This document shows, piece by piece, positions 17,430 through 27,097 of a DNA stretch of 64,000 nucleotides; position 1 is the stretch's first letter, and every line of letters begins with the position of its first letter. Position numbers and translations under genes: made by a program. This DNA comes from CAZHNW01 sp942491575. Its GTDB lineage: Bacteria > Spirochaetota > UBA4802 > UBA5550. A model generated the notes under the pieces. That model was given only the letters and a program-made list of their open reading frames with translations. It ran no database searches and was not told where the DNA came from. Where the stretch lies: contig CALOBT010000025.1 of the NCBI GenBank assembly GCA_942491575.1, positions 1,364,001 through 1,428,000 on the forward strand, in the 5' to 3' direction.

Positions 17430-17609
17430 GAACAGTTTAATTTGTATATTCTTTAGTGAAGGAAGTTTAAATCTTTCCCGCCTAAAGTTATCATAAATCC
17501 ATTTTCCGGCGATGCGGCTATATGTCAATCATAATCGTTTCGACAAGCAGAGAGCCTGAGTCAAAACAGTGGAGTCTCCCGGGAGGGGAAGTACCGGAGT
17601 TGCGGCGAT

Positions 17610-18872
17610 TCAGATATGTACCGCCACACCCAGTGCAATGATCCCGCTGCTGAAATTGAATTTCAAACGGCTCCCGTCACCGAATCGGGCAAAATTTACA
17701 TTGTGTAGTTCGGAAAAAGTTCCGTTCTCATCAATGTTTTCCGTCCATTGGCGGTTGCCGTTGGCTTCATAGATTTCAGGTGTAATGTCCGTGGCGTAGA
17801 GGAAGCCTCCGCTTAGATAAATGGAAATACGCTTTGAAATAAGAAATTCCACCTTAATCGAAAAGTTGAAAAAATGAGGCATCGTAGCTTCCTGGGCGAT
17901 ACTATCAACAATAACCCGTTTGTTCTCAACAGAACTTTCCGGGGTACCGTCATTATTATTATCTGTTACAATAACAACTGGAAAATCTGAAACATCCTGC
18001 TGCACGCGGTTAACCGCCAGTGGCATATACTCAAAGAGAAGCCCAAGGTGAAGCCATCGAAACAGGGGAAGCACTCCCTCAACGGAGAGTATTGGCCCCT
18101 GTCCCTCTGCATGATACTCCCTCCTTATCGGGGTGGCAAAGGTGTAGGTGATGCCGCCCCCTGATGGAGTATAATTCTCACTGTAAAGTTCCCCGGAATT
18201 GCGGAAAAAGCCATAGCCGATACCTACCTTCAGGTATCGCAGAATTCTATAGGATGCCCCGACCTTGGTAATCATACAGGAACTAAGATCATCCGCGGGA
18301 AACATGAACATCTGGCTGACACTGAAAGAAATGCCGTAGCGGCTCTCAAAGGCGGACCAGTAACGCTGTTTCGATTCGGCAATTATATCTTCACGGGGCA
18401 GATCGATTTTCTGGACAGAAATCACTTTCCCTGTTTCGGTTTCTATCAGGCGGGCATTTACCTGTATCCTGTCTCCCAGTTCGGCGACACTCCCGGTAAT
18501 AATCAGCTTCGCCCCTGCAAAATTACCCGCCTTCACGGCGGACTCACTGCTTATCAGGCCGGTCATACCCGTTTCAACTTCCTTCACAAGAGAAGCAATA
18601 CGTGCCCTTTCAACCTGCTGAAATATGGTGCTACGGGATAATTCAGCGGACAGGAGCTCACTTACTGTTTCACCGGCTTTTATAGATGCAAGATCCTTTG
18701 ATTGATCGGCAAAGGGAAGTACCGCAAGGGTCTCCCTGAAGAGGATATTACCTTTCTTCTCCGCATAATCCTGAGTAAATCCCCTCGCCATCCTGTTGAG
18801 GTCCGGGGATGCAGCAGTCAGAGATAGAGTTGAGAAAAACATCACGAAAATAACCAGAACACCCTGTTTCAT
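17610..18872 (-). CDS. CsgG/FlgO-like domain protein with C-terminal barrel-like region
   Basis: A 420-aa exported protein (signal peptide GVLVIFVMFFSTLSLTAA). Residues 45-165 match the CsgG/FlgO/LpoB-type fold: LAVLPFADQSKD, SELLSAELSRSTIFQQVERA, GAKLIITGSVAELGDRIQVN, LIETETGKVIS. These domains bind or form structures in the outer membrane, often as lipoproteins; here the signal peptide has no lipobox. Residues 195-420 are beta-rich, like a small outer-membrane barrel (YLKVGIGYGFFRNSG, HLGLLFEYMPLAV, ISIYLSGGFLYAT) and end in an aliphatic strand (IIALGVAVHI). It sits next to the large surface operon, on the same strand but separated from it by the plus-strand coiled-coil gene. Confidence 0.72.
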   Translation of the reverse strand: MKQGVLVIFVMFFSTLSLTAASPDLNRMARGFTQDYAEKKGNILFRETLAVLPFADQSKDLASIKAGETVSELLSAELSRSTIFQQVERARIASLVKEVETGMTGLISSESAVKAGNFAGAKLIITGSVAELGDRIQVNARLIETETGKVISVQKIDLPREDIIAESKQRYWSAFESRYGISFSVSQMFMFPADDLSSCMITKVGASYRILRYLKVGIGYGFFRNSGELYSENYTPSGGGITYTFATPIRREYHAEGQGPILSVEGVLPLFRWLHLGLLFEYMPLAVNRVQQDVSDFPVVIVTDNNNDGTPESSVENKRVIVDSIAQEATMPHFFNFSIKVEFLISKRISIYLSGGFLYATDITPEIYEANGNRQWTENIDENGTFSELHNVNFARFGDGSRLKFNFSSGIIALGVAVHI

Positions 18873-19293
18873 TTTTTCCTCCTGCAGGTCATACTCTTCA
18901 AGGTCTCACCATCTATTATTTTATAACATATTATTCAGAAAGAATTGCTTAAAAAACACAAAGCATTCCAAAAATTAAGAATATAAATATATTGCTTCAA
19001 AATCCTCATATCAACAAGGAATTTTTATTGTACCCGTAAGCATCTAATGAGAATAGCTAAAAAACTTTCCTGAAATAATTTTTCATTATTACTTCGAACT
19101 AAATATTATTAATTTACTTTTAAATTTACCCGTAGCAGTTATTTCCATTAAACTGCCAGGAAGATCAAAGAAATGCACTGTAATCAAATATTAAATACAG
19201 AAAAATCCTTATAAATAGTTGAAACTTTCTGCTTATTTTGACGATTTTATATAGAGAAGCAGAATATTCTTCGATTGGCTAAAATTGTATCAA
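18873..19293. other. AT-rich divergent intergenic region
   Basis: About 420 bp, strongly AT-rich, with no supported gene. TTGACG at 19238-19243 could be a -35 box for the coiled-coil gene, but no good -10 box follows at the right distance. No hairpins of note were seen. Confidence 0.5.
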
Positions 19294-19830
19294 ATGAAAA
19301 AAGATAAAACAAAAACAGTAGTCAGTGACATGACTGAATTTACCGACGATGAAGGAAAACGCTGGATTCAGACATCCACGGAAGACCTCTTCTCGCTGAA
19401 GGAATTCAATGATCTGATTGAATCAATGGAGAAGGACCGCGATGAGGGGGAAATTGTTCTCGCCCGCATAGATTTTCAGAAGGTCAACAAAGAGTATTAT
19501 GATACCGCCCTTGAACTGCAGCAAAAACTTGAAAAGCAGACTGAAATTCTAAAAAAAGTAATCAGCAACTCGCAGCAGATTATCAACAGAAAGAACAAAA
19601 AGCTGAAGGAACTGATTCAATATATTCGTAAACTTCACTATTTCATCTCCAATCTTGATTCAGGGCTTGAGGATTTAAAAAACCTCCAGGTACCGAGAAA
19701 GCATCTAGCTGCCACTGATGATGAAATTTTTGAAGAAGAAGCAGTAACACCGCGACGTAAATCAGTATATGAAGAAGTTGAAGAGATAGTCCTGGGCATT
19801 GATGACGATGTTGACAAGGCATTAAAATAA
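19294..19830 (+). CDS. Cytoplasmic coiled-coil protein of unknown function
   Basis: I do not recognise it. The ATG at 19294 gives 178 aa; a TTG at 19285 is possible and neither has a strong ribosome-binding site. There is no signal peptide or membrane segment. The central part (about 70-130) is a predicted coiled coil (LQQKLEKQTEILKKVISNSQ, then INRKNKKLKELIQYIRKL). The ends are acidic (FEEEAVTPRRKSVYEEVEEI, then GIDDDVDKALK). It points toward the end of the surface operon and shares its terminator region with it. Confidence 0.75.
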   Translation: MKKDKTKTVVSDMTEFTDDEGKRWIQTSTEDLFSLKEFNDLIESMEKDRDEGEIVLARIDFQKVNKEYYDTALELQQKLEKQTEILKKVISNSQQIINRKNKKLKELIQYIRKLHYFISNLDSGLEDLKNLQVPRKHLAATDDEIFEEEAVTPRRKSVYEEVEEIVLGIDDDVDKALK

Positions 19831-19865
19831 AAAGGGGCCCCCATTCCGGGGTACCCCTCATATAT
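19828..19865. terminator. Terminator of the surface operon
   Basis: AGGGGCCCCC (19833-19842) pairs with GGGGTACCCCT (19848-19858) around a 5-nt loop, with an internal mismatch. On the minus strand it is followed by T5ATTTT, so it best serves the operon ending at 19889; it may also stop the plus-strand coiled-coil gene. Confidence 0.8.
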
Positions 19866-19888
19866 TTTTACAGGCACACCCTGTAATA

Positions 19889-21412
19889 CTACATATCGGC
19901 CTTCTTCTTTTCTACTGTTTCTACTGTTTTTTTATTTCCGGAAACCATTCCCCATAGAGAATCAAAGTCATATGAGACTGCAAATGATGTCGCAACCGGT
20001 GTGGAACCGTCAGCGGTAATACCCTTGGATGCTGAGTAGCCGGAGATAAAATCCGGCCCCCGGGTAAAAATGTCAACATTAAGCACCCAGTCGAGACGCA
20101 CATTATAAAGTTTCCAGGTCAGTCCGAGATTCATCTCAGTTGTATTAGAATTATTTATGGTATCACTCCACTCTGATGTCGGGTTTGCAGCACCGTCAAA
20201 ATCATAAAAACTACTGTCAATCATTGTGGTATTATACAGCACATGGGAGAGGCCAATACGAAGCTCCAGGTTTTTATGCGGGCGCAGTTCCATCCCCACG
20301 TAGAGAGGAACCTGCACTGTGGTGGAATCCCCCTTATAGCTGTCATTTTCCAGAATTGTATTATTTGGAGTGGAGTTGGCATTGAATTCATAGCTGAAAA
20401 GCGAATAAACCGCATTGATGCCGACAAAAATAGTAAGATTTTTTGTAAGGGACATTTCGTCGGAGACCCCCACCCTTATTTCGTGCCCCTTTCTTGAAAG
20501 AGTATCTGTAACTGCTTCTGTTGTATCACCTCCAACAATATCCCTCGTATCAAAGAGAGACGCAATAGTGGAGCGGTTAAGAAGACCGTACTGGATGCGG
20601 GTATGGATTTTCTGAATGGCTCCGATTTTAATATTATATCCGACACCGGCTACTATGTCCATCGCCCCGTCACTGCCATAGGAAATATTGGTTGTACCCG
20701 GGTTAACCGAAGTATAAGTCATATCAAATTTATTCTCAAGATCATAGTACTTAAATGTAACATCAACGGCTAGATCCATTGTATCATTCAGCTTGAAGGC
20801 TGCACCCGCTGTAGTATCATACTGCACCTCCGAGAGGGAATAAGAATCTTCGTCTGTTCCATCGGTATAGGACTTATCATCCCACCCGGATGCGAATCCG
20901 AAGGAAAGACCTGCATTGATTTTACCGAAATCATAGGCGGCAACAATTCTGAAGGCCTGCTGGTTCAGATCGATTGCCTCATCACCGAAGGCGGGGTCAT
21001 CGAGTTTTATATCGATACCATCCTTCAGGGTCGTCCCCTGCAGCTGAGTATTCTCAACAGTCGAGGCCTTTGAAACGTAATTTCCCTGGTAATACAATCC
21101 CTGTGCCGCAGTACTGTTCCAGAGGCTGTTACTGACTTCAAGACCGGAAACAATACCTATAGTCAGGCCAGCCACGGGATTCCAGAAGAGTCCCCCTGAA
21201 TTATACCCGCTTTCAAAACCTGTGCGGTTAAAAAAGACCCGGTTCTTGAAATCCACCGCATAGGCAGGATTGGTATACAAATACCCCTGAAGACCATCAA
21301 TCATCCATGGTACGTCAGATAGTCCCATACCTGCGTCTCTTGATAAACTGGCGGAAAGTCCCGTGGCCCCCAGAAGTATAAACGCTATTAGAAAGCCGTT
21401 AATTTTTTTCAT
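19889..21412 (-). CDS. Predicted outer-membrane beta-barrel protein
   Basis: A 507-aa exported protein. The ATG at 21412 is preferred over a TTG at 21433 because AAAGGAG lies 9 nt upstream. Signal peptide: GFLIAFILLGATGLSA. The N-terminus DAGMGLSDVPWMIDGLQGY, then NPAYAVDFKNRVFFNRTGF, and the alternating strands that follow recall FadL/OmpP1-like porins or PorV-like barrels. Examples are FRIVAAYDFGKINAGLSFGF, MDLAVDVTFKYYDLENKFDM and LELRIGLSHVLYNTT. The C-terminus ends in a charged tail (KKTVETVEKKKADM) after the last strand, unusual for a barrel. It is the last gene of the operon that starts at 31894, so it may serve as an export or anchor partner for the giant lipoproteins; that is inference. 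Confidence 0.75.
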   Translation of the reverse strand: MKKINGFLIAFILLGATGLSASLSRDAGMGLSDVPWMIDGLQGYLYTNPAYAVDFKNRVFFNRTGFESGYNSGGLFWNPVAGLTIGIVSGLEVSNSLWNSTAAQGLYYQGNYVSKASTVENTQLQGTTLKDGIDIKLDDPAFGDEAIDLNQQAFRIVAAYDFGKINAGLSFGFASGWDDKSYTDGTDEDSYSLSEVQYDTTAGAAFKLNDTMDLAVDVTFKYYDLENKFDMTYTSVNPGTTNISYGSDGAMDIVAGVGYNIKIGAIQKIHTRIQYGLLNRSTIASLFDTRDIVGGDTTEAVTDTLSRKGHEIRVGVSDEMSLTKNLTIFVGINAVYSLFSYEFNANSTPNNTILENDSYKGDSTTVQVPLYVGMELRPHKNLELRIGLSHVLYNTTMIDSSFYDFDGAANPTSEWSDTINNSNTTEMNLGLTWKLYNVRLDWVLNVDIFTRGPDFISGYSASKGITADGSTPVATSFAVSYDFDSLWGMVSGNKKTVETVEKKKADM

Positions 21413-21470
21413 TACCATAAACTCCTTTTTCAAAAAATAAATATTACGGAAGATTTTTCATTCTCCCCTG

Positions 21471-22145
21471 TTATAAATGATATCCGAAAATTATATTCAA
21501 TCCATATGATGCAGAGGGATTCCGCTCAAAGTAATAATAAACCACGGCCTCTGCACCTACCATGTAATGTTTCGCAAATGTTTTCATCGCTGCAAAACCT
21601 GCATAAAAAGTAAAATCGTAAGAATTATTTAAAAGCTCACCCGTGCCGGTACTTATATTGGATCTTAACCATGTCATGCCACCCCCCATACGGCCCTGCA
21701 CTTCGAGAATACCGAATGGCTCAAAGTTCAAACACAGATATGGAATTGAATGAAAGTAAAGCATCCCTCCATCTATTTCACGGTCCTTCAGATAGGCGGT
21801 AGACACCTCAAGGCCTGCTCCAAAAGGCGAAACAGGCTGGCGGTAATACTGAAGAAAAACCTTCCCGGTAAAAAATCCCGGCTGCAGATCATCATTCATC
21901 GAACCGAGGGCAGAAAAGAAGCCACCCCCGGCACCAACCATGACGGGAATTTCAGTTTCTTCTTTTTTGTCTTCCTCGACCTTTATCTTTTTTCTTTTCT
22001 CCCCCTTCTTCGTGCCCCCTTCGACGAGAAGCGGGATATAGGTAGGCTTCTTCTCGGCTCTTACAGGAGTCGCGGTCATCACGGCAAAAACTGAAAAGAT
22101 CAATACCGCAGCCAATGTGAATAAAATTATTTCTCTTCGTTTCAT
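21471..22145 (-). CDS. Small predicted outer-membrane protein
   Basis: A 224-aa exported protein with signal peptide (ILFTLAAVLIFSVFAVMTAT, then PVRAEK). A Lys/Glu-rich linker (GTKKGEKRKKIKVEEDKKEE) leads into a glycine- and aromatic-rich beta domain (VGAGGGFFSALGSM, FFTGKVFLQYYRQPVSPFGA, GMLYFHSIPYLCLNFEPFGI) that ends in the strand LNIIFGYHL, with a terminal aliphatic residue as in small OmpW/OmpX-like barrels. It lies 21 nt after the 1639-aa lipoprotein gene and 58 nt before the next barrel gene. No family is recognised with confidence. Confidence 0.72.
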   Translation of the reverse strand: MKRREIILFTLAAVLIFSVFAVMTATPVRAEKKPTYIPLLVEGGTKKGEKRKKIKVEEDKKEETEIPVMVGAGGGFFSALGSMNDDLQPGFFTGKVFLQYYRQPVSPFGAGLEVSTAYLKDREIDGGMLYFHSIPYLCLNFEPFGILEVQGRMGGGMTWLRSNISTGTGELLNNSYDFTFYAGFAAMKTFAKHYMVGAEAVVYYYFERNPSASYGLNIIFGYHL

Positions 22146-22166
22146 AACAGATTTACCAGTACTCCT

Positions 22167-25100
22167 TTACCAGTCCATTGATTCCTTTGATCCATAGGTC
22201 AAATCAGCAAATTGGTTTACTACATGAATTTTTCGGTTTGAACGTCCGATGCCCTGCACATCAATCTTTGCTGCTTTCCAGTATCTCGGATTGCTTGCGG
22301 ACCATCCCGTTGTGGGGAAGTTAATTTCCCTTGCCATGCCGAGTGAATCATATACCCTCATGGTTATGGCACTGCCTGCAGGCATCCAGGTGGTCCCTGA
22401 CCAGTTGTGAACCGTGAAGGTATATATACCCCTGGCATACTGCACCCCGGCATGGCGATAGAGATTCATTGCCTCCGGGCCGTAACCGCCGCTGGTAATA
22501 TCCTGCACGAGACTTGCCGTTGAACTTGAGCCGGTGGTATCCCCGCTGCCGGAATAACCTCCGGTAATCTCATCAAAGGATTTATGGCCGCTCCAGTATG
22601 TATGGAACCGGTCACTGTCACCATCAGAGTCACTGACATTCTGAGATGAAGGACCTACAAGATGCAGGTCAAGATCATCGGGAGTATTCCCCCAGAGAAC
22701 AATCACCCTCACCTGGGGTTCAGAGAGTATCTCACAGATAGCCTGACGTCCCATAGGAAGAGTGCCGTTTACAACCTGGTTATCAACGGTGAGATCAAAA
22801 TAATTATCATTTGAAATAATGACCGTATAGGTACCTGCGGGTACATTCGATACGGTATAATAACCGCTGCTGTTAGTTGTACCGGAACCCGCAACGGTAA
22901 AGTCACCAAGTCCAACATTCCAGCCGTACACTGTAACTGTCGCTCCTTCAATAATTGAAGCGGTATTTGCATCAACCAGAGTACCGGTAATGTCCCCCTG
23001 TGAAGCACCTGATGGAACCAGGTACATGCTGCCTATGTCAGTATTTTCTCCTGCCACCACAGTGACATTGTTTTTTACGGTATTTCGTGTATCGACTTCA
23101 CACACAAGCCTGTATCTGTTTGTACCTACCGGTACATTCTCAATAAGGAAACGTCCATCACTTCCTGTCTGAACTGTCACATCCTGGGGAGTCTCCTCGT
23201 TCGTTAGAACAATACTGTTATCACTCATATATCTCAGGGTTATCGTTGCGCCATCGATGGTATTATTATCCGTATCCTTCACCAGTCCGGAGATACTTCC
23301 CGTTACTTCCACACCATCAGAAGCCTCGCCCCAGTTCACACTCCAGTTACTGCTGACGTCCTGCACTTTCACCCGTGCAAAATAGCGGGAACCCTTCGAC
23401 TCCGTATCCGCAATGTAATTATAACTTCCGACATTACCAATTACCCCCTGGTAAAGGGGATTATCAAAGTCAGCGGTTCCATCCGCTTTTGCCCCGGCTA
23501 CCTGGATTTCAACATTACCCGTGTTCGCCGGATTATCCCAGGAAAATGATACCAGTATATCATTTTCATAACTGCTACTGCTTACCTTGGGAGCTTCAAT
23601 AAAAACTACATTCCATTGGAGAAGCGTCGGAACTGACTGCCAGTTACCGATGGAATCACGGCCAATTACCCTGAGGGAGTAACTGTTACCGGGGGTCAGA
23701 CCCGACTGACTGATAGTACTGGAAACATCCTGCTCTCCGATTCCTCCCCAGTCGGGACTTGCATCATTGAGGACATACTTGTATGCCACGACACCATCTC
23801 CCCCGACACTGATATTTACGAAGGTATCCGTGGTATCTCCATTATTTGCCGGTGCACTTACAAGGCTTGCGACAGGAGCAGAACTGTCTATCTTCCATGT
23901 ATATGACGTGGCGTTAGAAATACTCTGCCACATACCCGATTCACTTTTACCAATCACATAGAGGCGGTGATAGCCGTCAGAAAGTCCCGTCGCTGTAATA
24001 TGATTTATAGCGTTAATGCCGTTATCAGCATCTCCCCCATCCTGCCAGGCTCCTTCATCAAGTTTATACTTGTAGGTATTGACAGCGGCAGAACCGTCCT
24101 CGGTACCTACAGTAATGTCTAAACCGGTTGAGGTTGTCTGTTCTGAAGGAAGTCCCGTCAATTTCGCTGTAGGCAGAGAGGTATCAATAGTCCAGGTTAC
24201 TGTCGTTGCATCCACTACTTCCTGCCAGTTCCCATAGATATCCTTCCCGATTACCTCAAGGATTATCGTAGAATCCGGGAGAGAATCCAGAACAATATGC
24301 TGCTCAATGGGCAGAACCGGAGACCATACCTCATCATCAGGCGCTGATCCATCAGTACTGAAACGATACTTATATCCTTCAAGGGTCAATGGTCCCACAA
24401 GGATATCAGCAGAGGCCATACTGGTGGGACTTCCTGGAACATTGTTCAGTTCGGCAACTGCGGAAGCGGTGTCCACCCGCCAGGTGTAAGTTGTCCGGTC
24501 TGCGTCAGCCTGCCAGTTTCCTGCGGCATCACGGGCAATAACATAAATATTGTGAGTAGTTTCGGACAAACCGGTTTCTGAAACAGGCGTTGCAGCATCT
24601 ATCTCCGTCATTGCCCCCCAGCTGGGTGATGCATTATCAAGAGAATACTTATAAGCAACTACACCGATACCCCCCACAGTAATACTGACATCAGTTGCAT
24701 TGGTAACATCATTAGGTTTATTATCCAGGTCCGCAACGGGGGCGATGTTATCCACTGTCCATCGATAGACAGTGGCATTGTCTGTTGTTTGCCATTGGGC
24801 CCCCTTCTGACCTACTACGTAAACAGCGTGTTCCCCTTCACTCAAACCGGTCAGACTGATGGGAGTGCCGACACTGATAACAGATGAAAAGGAAGCCTCG
24901 TAGTCAACGCGATACTTGTAATTTGTAATACTGTCACCACCAACAGTAATAGATGCAGTAGTATCACTTGTTTCTGCATCCGGAGTATTGCTTAGAACAG
25001 CCTCAGGAATCGATGTGTCAACAGTCCAGGTTATGATCGTTCTGTCTGCATCGGTCTGCCAGTTTCCTGCGGCGTCACGGGCAATAACATATAAATTATG

Positions 25101-27086
25101 TGTTGTTTCTGCCAATTGGGTGCCATTAGTTACAGGAAGGGCGATATCAATTTCCGACTTAGCTGACCAGTCAGGAGATGCATCATCAAGAGAGTACTTA
25201 TAGGCGACAACACCAACTCCTCCCACAATGATGGAGATATCTCTCAACGGCGTCGGATCCGCAGGTAAATTAGAAAGGGAAGCGGCAGGTGCCGTTGCAT
25301 CAATGGTCCATGAAATTGTTGTGGGGGCATCAATGGCCTGCCAGTTACCGGCGGCATCACGGGCAATCACCCTCAGCTGATGGGATGTTTCAGTCAGTCC
25401 CGCCAGAGCAATAGTATCGGCAATCGGATGCTCCATACTCCAGAGCCCGGTATCGATACGGTATTTATAACCGACTACATCAGTACCGCCAACGGTGATA
25501 TTAATAATATTTGTATTTGCCAGCTCCGGGGGTGAGCCTCCGAGAGCTGCCTCCGGAGCAGTAAGATCAATAGTCCAGGTATGCTCCGTGGCTGCCGTCT
25601 GATCAATCTGCTCATTTCCAAACTCATCAACAGCTGAGACTCCGAGGGTATGACTTCCTTCGCCAAGACTGTTTATTTCAATTGGGTCTGTTACTTCGAA
25701 GTAGCCACTCCAGGTTGATCCATCGAGCCTGTAACGGTAACGAACAATGTCGTTACCTGTGACTGACACATATATGCTTCTGTCGCTGCTTTCAACCGCG
25801 GGAAGGTTCTCAAGTACTGCTACAGGAGCAATGCTATCGATGTTCCAGGTATACTGTATTGCTTCTTCTTCCGGCTGAATAGATGCTGAAAAGTCAGCAC
25901 CACGTACCCGCAGGGTATGACTTCCCTGGCTGAGATTTTCAAGTTCCACCGGGGTTGCTATGCTGTAGAGCTGTGACCAGTCACTTCCATCGATGCTGTA
26001 GGTGTAATAGTATGCACCTACGCCGCCAATACTGACAGATGCAGCACTATCGTTTGACTTCTCATCGGGAAGATTTGAAAGAGTGACCACTATCTGTCCC
26101 GGTTCTATTATTCTGAAATTGTATACGGTTGCGTCGAGCTCCGCCTGCCAGTTGCCTGCGGTATCCTGTGCAATAATTGAAATGATATAACTCCCGGCAT
26201 CGAGGTCTACCAGGGAAAGGGCCTCGGACACGGGTGTCTCACCAGACCATGTGCCCCCCAAAACCAGATCATCTGATTCAAGAAGATAGCGGTAAGCGGT
26301 TACATCGGTCCCGTTAAAAGTAAATTCGATATTGGTTTCTTCCGTTACGGCCTCCGGCGCTGAGGAAATCCTTGCCTCCGGCGGCGTCAGGTCTACTGTC
26401 CAGTTCAGTTTTGAAGAATAATTGATTTCCTGCCATGAGCCGTCACTGTGTTTCCCCACTACCCTCAGTTCATGTGCACCCTCAGCAAGTCCGGTAATGG
26501 ATATGTTCTGAACTACGCTGTATTCCCGGGACCATGCACCGTTATCTACGCTGTACTGGTAGCCAACAATATTATCACCCGCTACTGTTACATTAATAGA
26601 CTCCTGATTGGTTGAAGCCGGTACATCTGCTGTTATGGTGGCAACAACCCACCCCTTCCCGGTAAAATTATCTGTTCTGTAGCTTATGACATTTTCATTT
26701 TCATCTGCCACGTTCTGAACCAGCAGGGTATACTGAATACCGCTTTTCATACGGTGTTCTTCTCTATCTGTCCAGAGAACCAGATCAACGGTTTTCTCGT
26801 CTGGCATCTCAATATTTTTTACAACAATACGGTTAATTCCCTGAATGTGGTAATTGCTCAATTCCTGAGCTGAGGCAGGGTCTACGTTTTCAGAAAAAGT
26901 AATCCTGATACGATCCGCTTCTACTGCTTCAGTGCCGCTGATGGATGGAGCTGTGAGATCTTCAACAGGGCCGGGCACAAGACGAGTCTCCCTTGTTTTC
27001 TTATAATCATCAAAGGCATTACCACTGCATGATGCAACCAGTGCTGCAAGGATTATTGTCGTTATTAGTAGCGTAATTTTTTTCAT
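22167..27086 (-). CDS. Giant repeat lipoprotein with C-terminal CarboxypepD_reg-like and DUF2135-like domains
   Basis: 1639 aa. A lipoprotein signal ends in LVASC (Cys near residue 20). An SbsA-like Ig domain (residues 45-150) is followed by 11 tandem repeats of about 90 aa, each with a VGG..VVAYKYSLD core, a LAETTHNLYVIARDAAGNWQ strand pair and an ending WTID..AP; units 5, 6 and 8 are most alike, so the array grew by duplication. Next come an FnIII-like domain, two carboxypeptidase-regulatory-like domains (SGLVKDTDNNTIDGATITLR; ITGTLVDANTASIIEGATVT) and a C-terminal domain with LWGNTPDDLDLHLVGP, as in DUF2135 proteins. It is a probable surface fibre or adhesin. It lies 11 nt after the 1598-aa lipoprotein gene. 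Confidence 0.88.
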   Translation of the reverse strand: MKKITLLITTIILAALVASCSGNAFDDYKKTRETRLVPGPVEDLTAPSISGTEAVEADRIRITFSENVDPASAQELSNYHIQGINRIVVKNIEMPDEKTVDLVLWTDREEHRMKSGIQYTLLVQNVADENENVISYRTDNFTGKGWVVATITADVPASTNQESINVTVAGDNIVGYQYSVDNGAWSREYSVVQNISITGLAEGAHELRVVGKHSDGSWQEINYSSKLNWTVDLTPPEARISSAPEAVTEETNIEFTFNGTDVTAYRYLLESDDLVLGGTWSGETPVSEALSLVDLDAGSYIISIIAQDTAGNWQAELDATVYNFRIIEPGQIVVTLSNLPDEKSNDSAASVSIGGVGAYYYTYSIDGSDWSQLYSIATPVELENLSQGSHTLRVRGADFSASIQPEEEAIQYTWNIDSIAPVAVLENLPAVESSDRSIYVSVTGNDIVRYRYRLDGSTWSGYFEVTDPIEINSLGEGSHTLGVSAVDEFGNEQIDQTAATEHTWTIDLTAPEAALGGSPPELANTNIINITVGGTDVVGYKYRIDTGLWSMEHPIADTIALAGLTETSHQLRVIARDAAGNWQAIDAPTTISWTIDATAPAASLSNLPADPTPLRDISIIVGGVGVVAYKYSLDDASPDWSAKSEIDIALPVTNGTQLAETTHNLYVIARDAAGNWQTDADRTIITWTVDTSIPEAVLSNTPDAETSDTTASITVGGDSITNYKYRVDYEASFSSVISVGTPISLTGLSEGEHAVYVVGQKGAQWQTTDNATVYRWTVDNIAPVADLDNKPNDVTNATDVSITVGGIGVVAYKYSLDNASPSWGAMTEIDAATPVSETGLSETTHNIYVIARDAAGNWQADADRTTYTWRVDTASAVAELNNVPGSPTSMASADILVGPLTLEGYKYRFSTDGSAPDDEVWSPVLPIEQHIVLDSLPDSTIILEVIGKDIYGNWQEVVDATTVTWTIDTSLPTAKLTGLPSEQTTSTGLDITVGTEDGSAAVNTYKYKLDEGAWQDGGDADNGINAINHITATGLSDGYHRLYVIGKSESGMWQSISNATSYTWKIDSSAPVASLVSAPANNGDTTDTFVNISVGGDGVVAYKYVLNDASPDWGGIGEQDVSSTISQSGLTPGNSYSLRVIGRDSIGNWQSVPTLLQWNVVFIEAPKVSSSSYENDILVSFSWDNPANTGNVEIQVAGAKADGTADFDNPLYQGVIGNVGSYNYIADTESKGSRYFARVKVQDVSSNWSVNWGEASDGVEVTGSISGLVKDTDNNTIDGATITLRYMSDNSIVLTNEETPQDVTVQTGSDGRFLIENVPVGTNRYRLVCEVDTRNTVKNNVTVVAGENTDIGSMYLVPSGASQGDITGTLVDANTASIIEGATVTVYGWNVGLGDFTVAGSGTTNSSGYYTVSNVPAGTYTVIISNDNYFDLTVDNQVVNGTLPMGRQAICEILSEPQVRVIVLWGNTPDDLDLHLVGPSSQNVSDSDGDSDRFHTYWSGHKSFDEITGGYSGSGDTTGSSSTASLVQDITSGGYGPEAMNLYRHAGVQYARGIYTFTVHNWSGTTWMPAGSAITMRVYDSLGMAREINFPTTGWSASNPRYWKAAKIDVQGIGRSNRKIHVVNQFADLTYGSKESMDW

Positions 27087-27097
27087 GATTAATCCTC

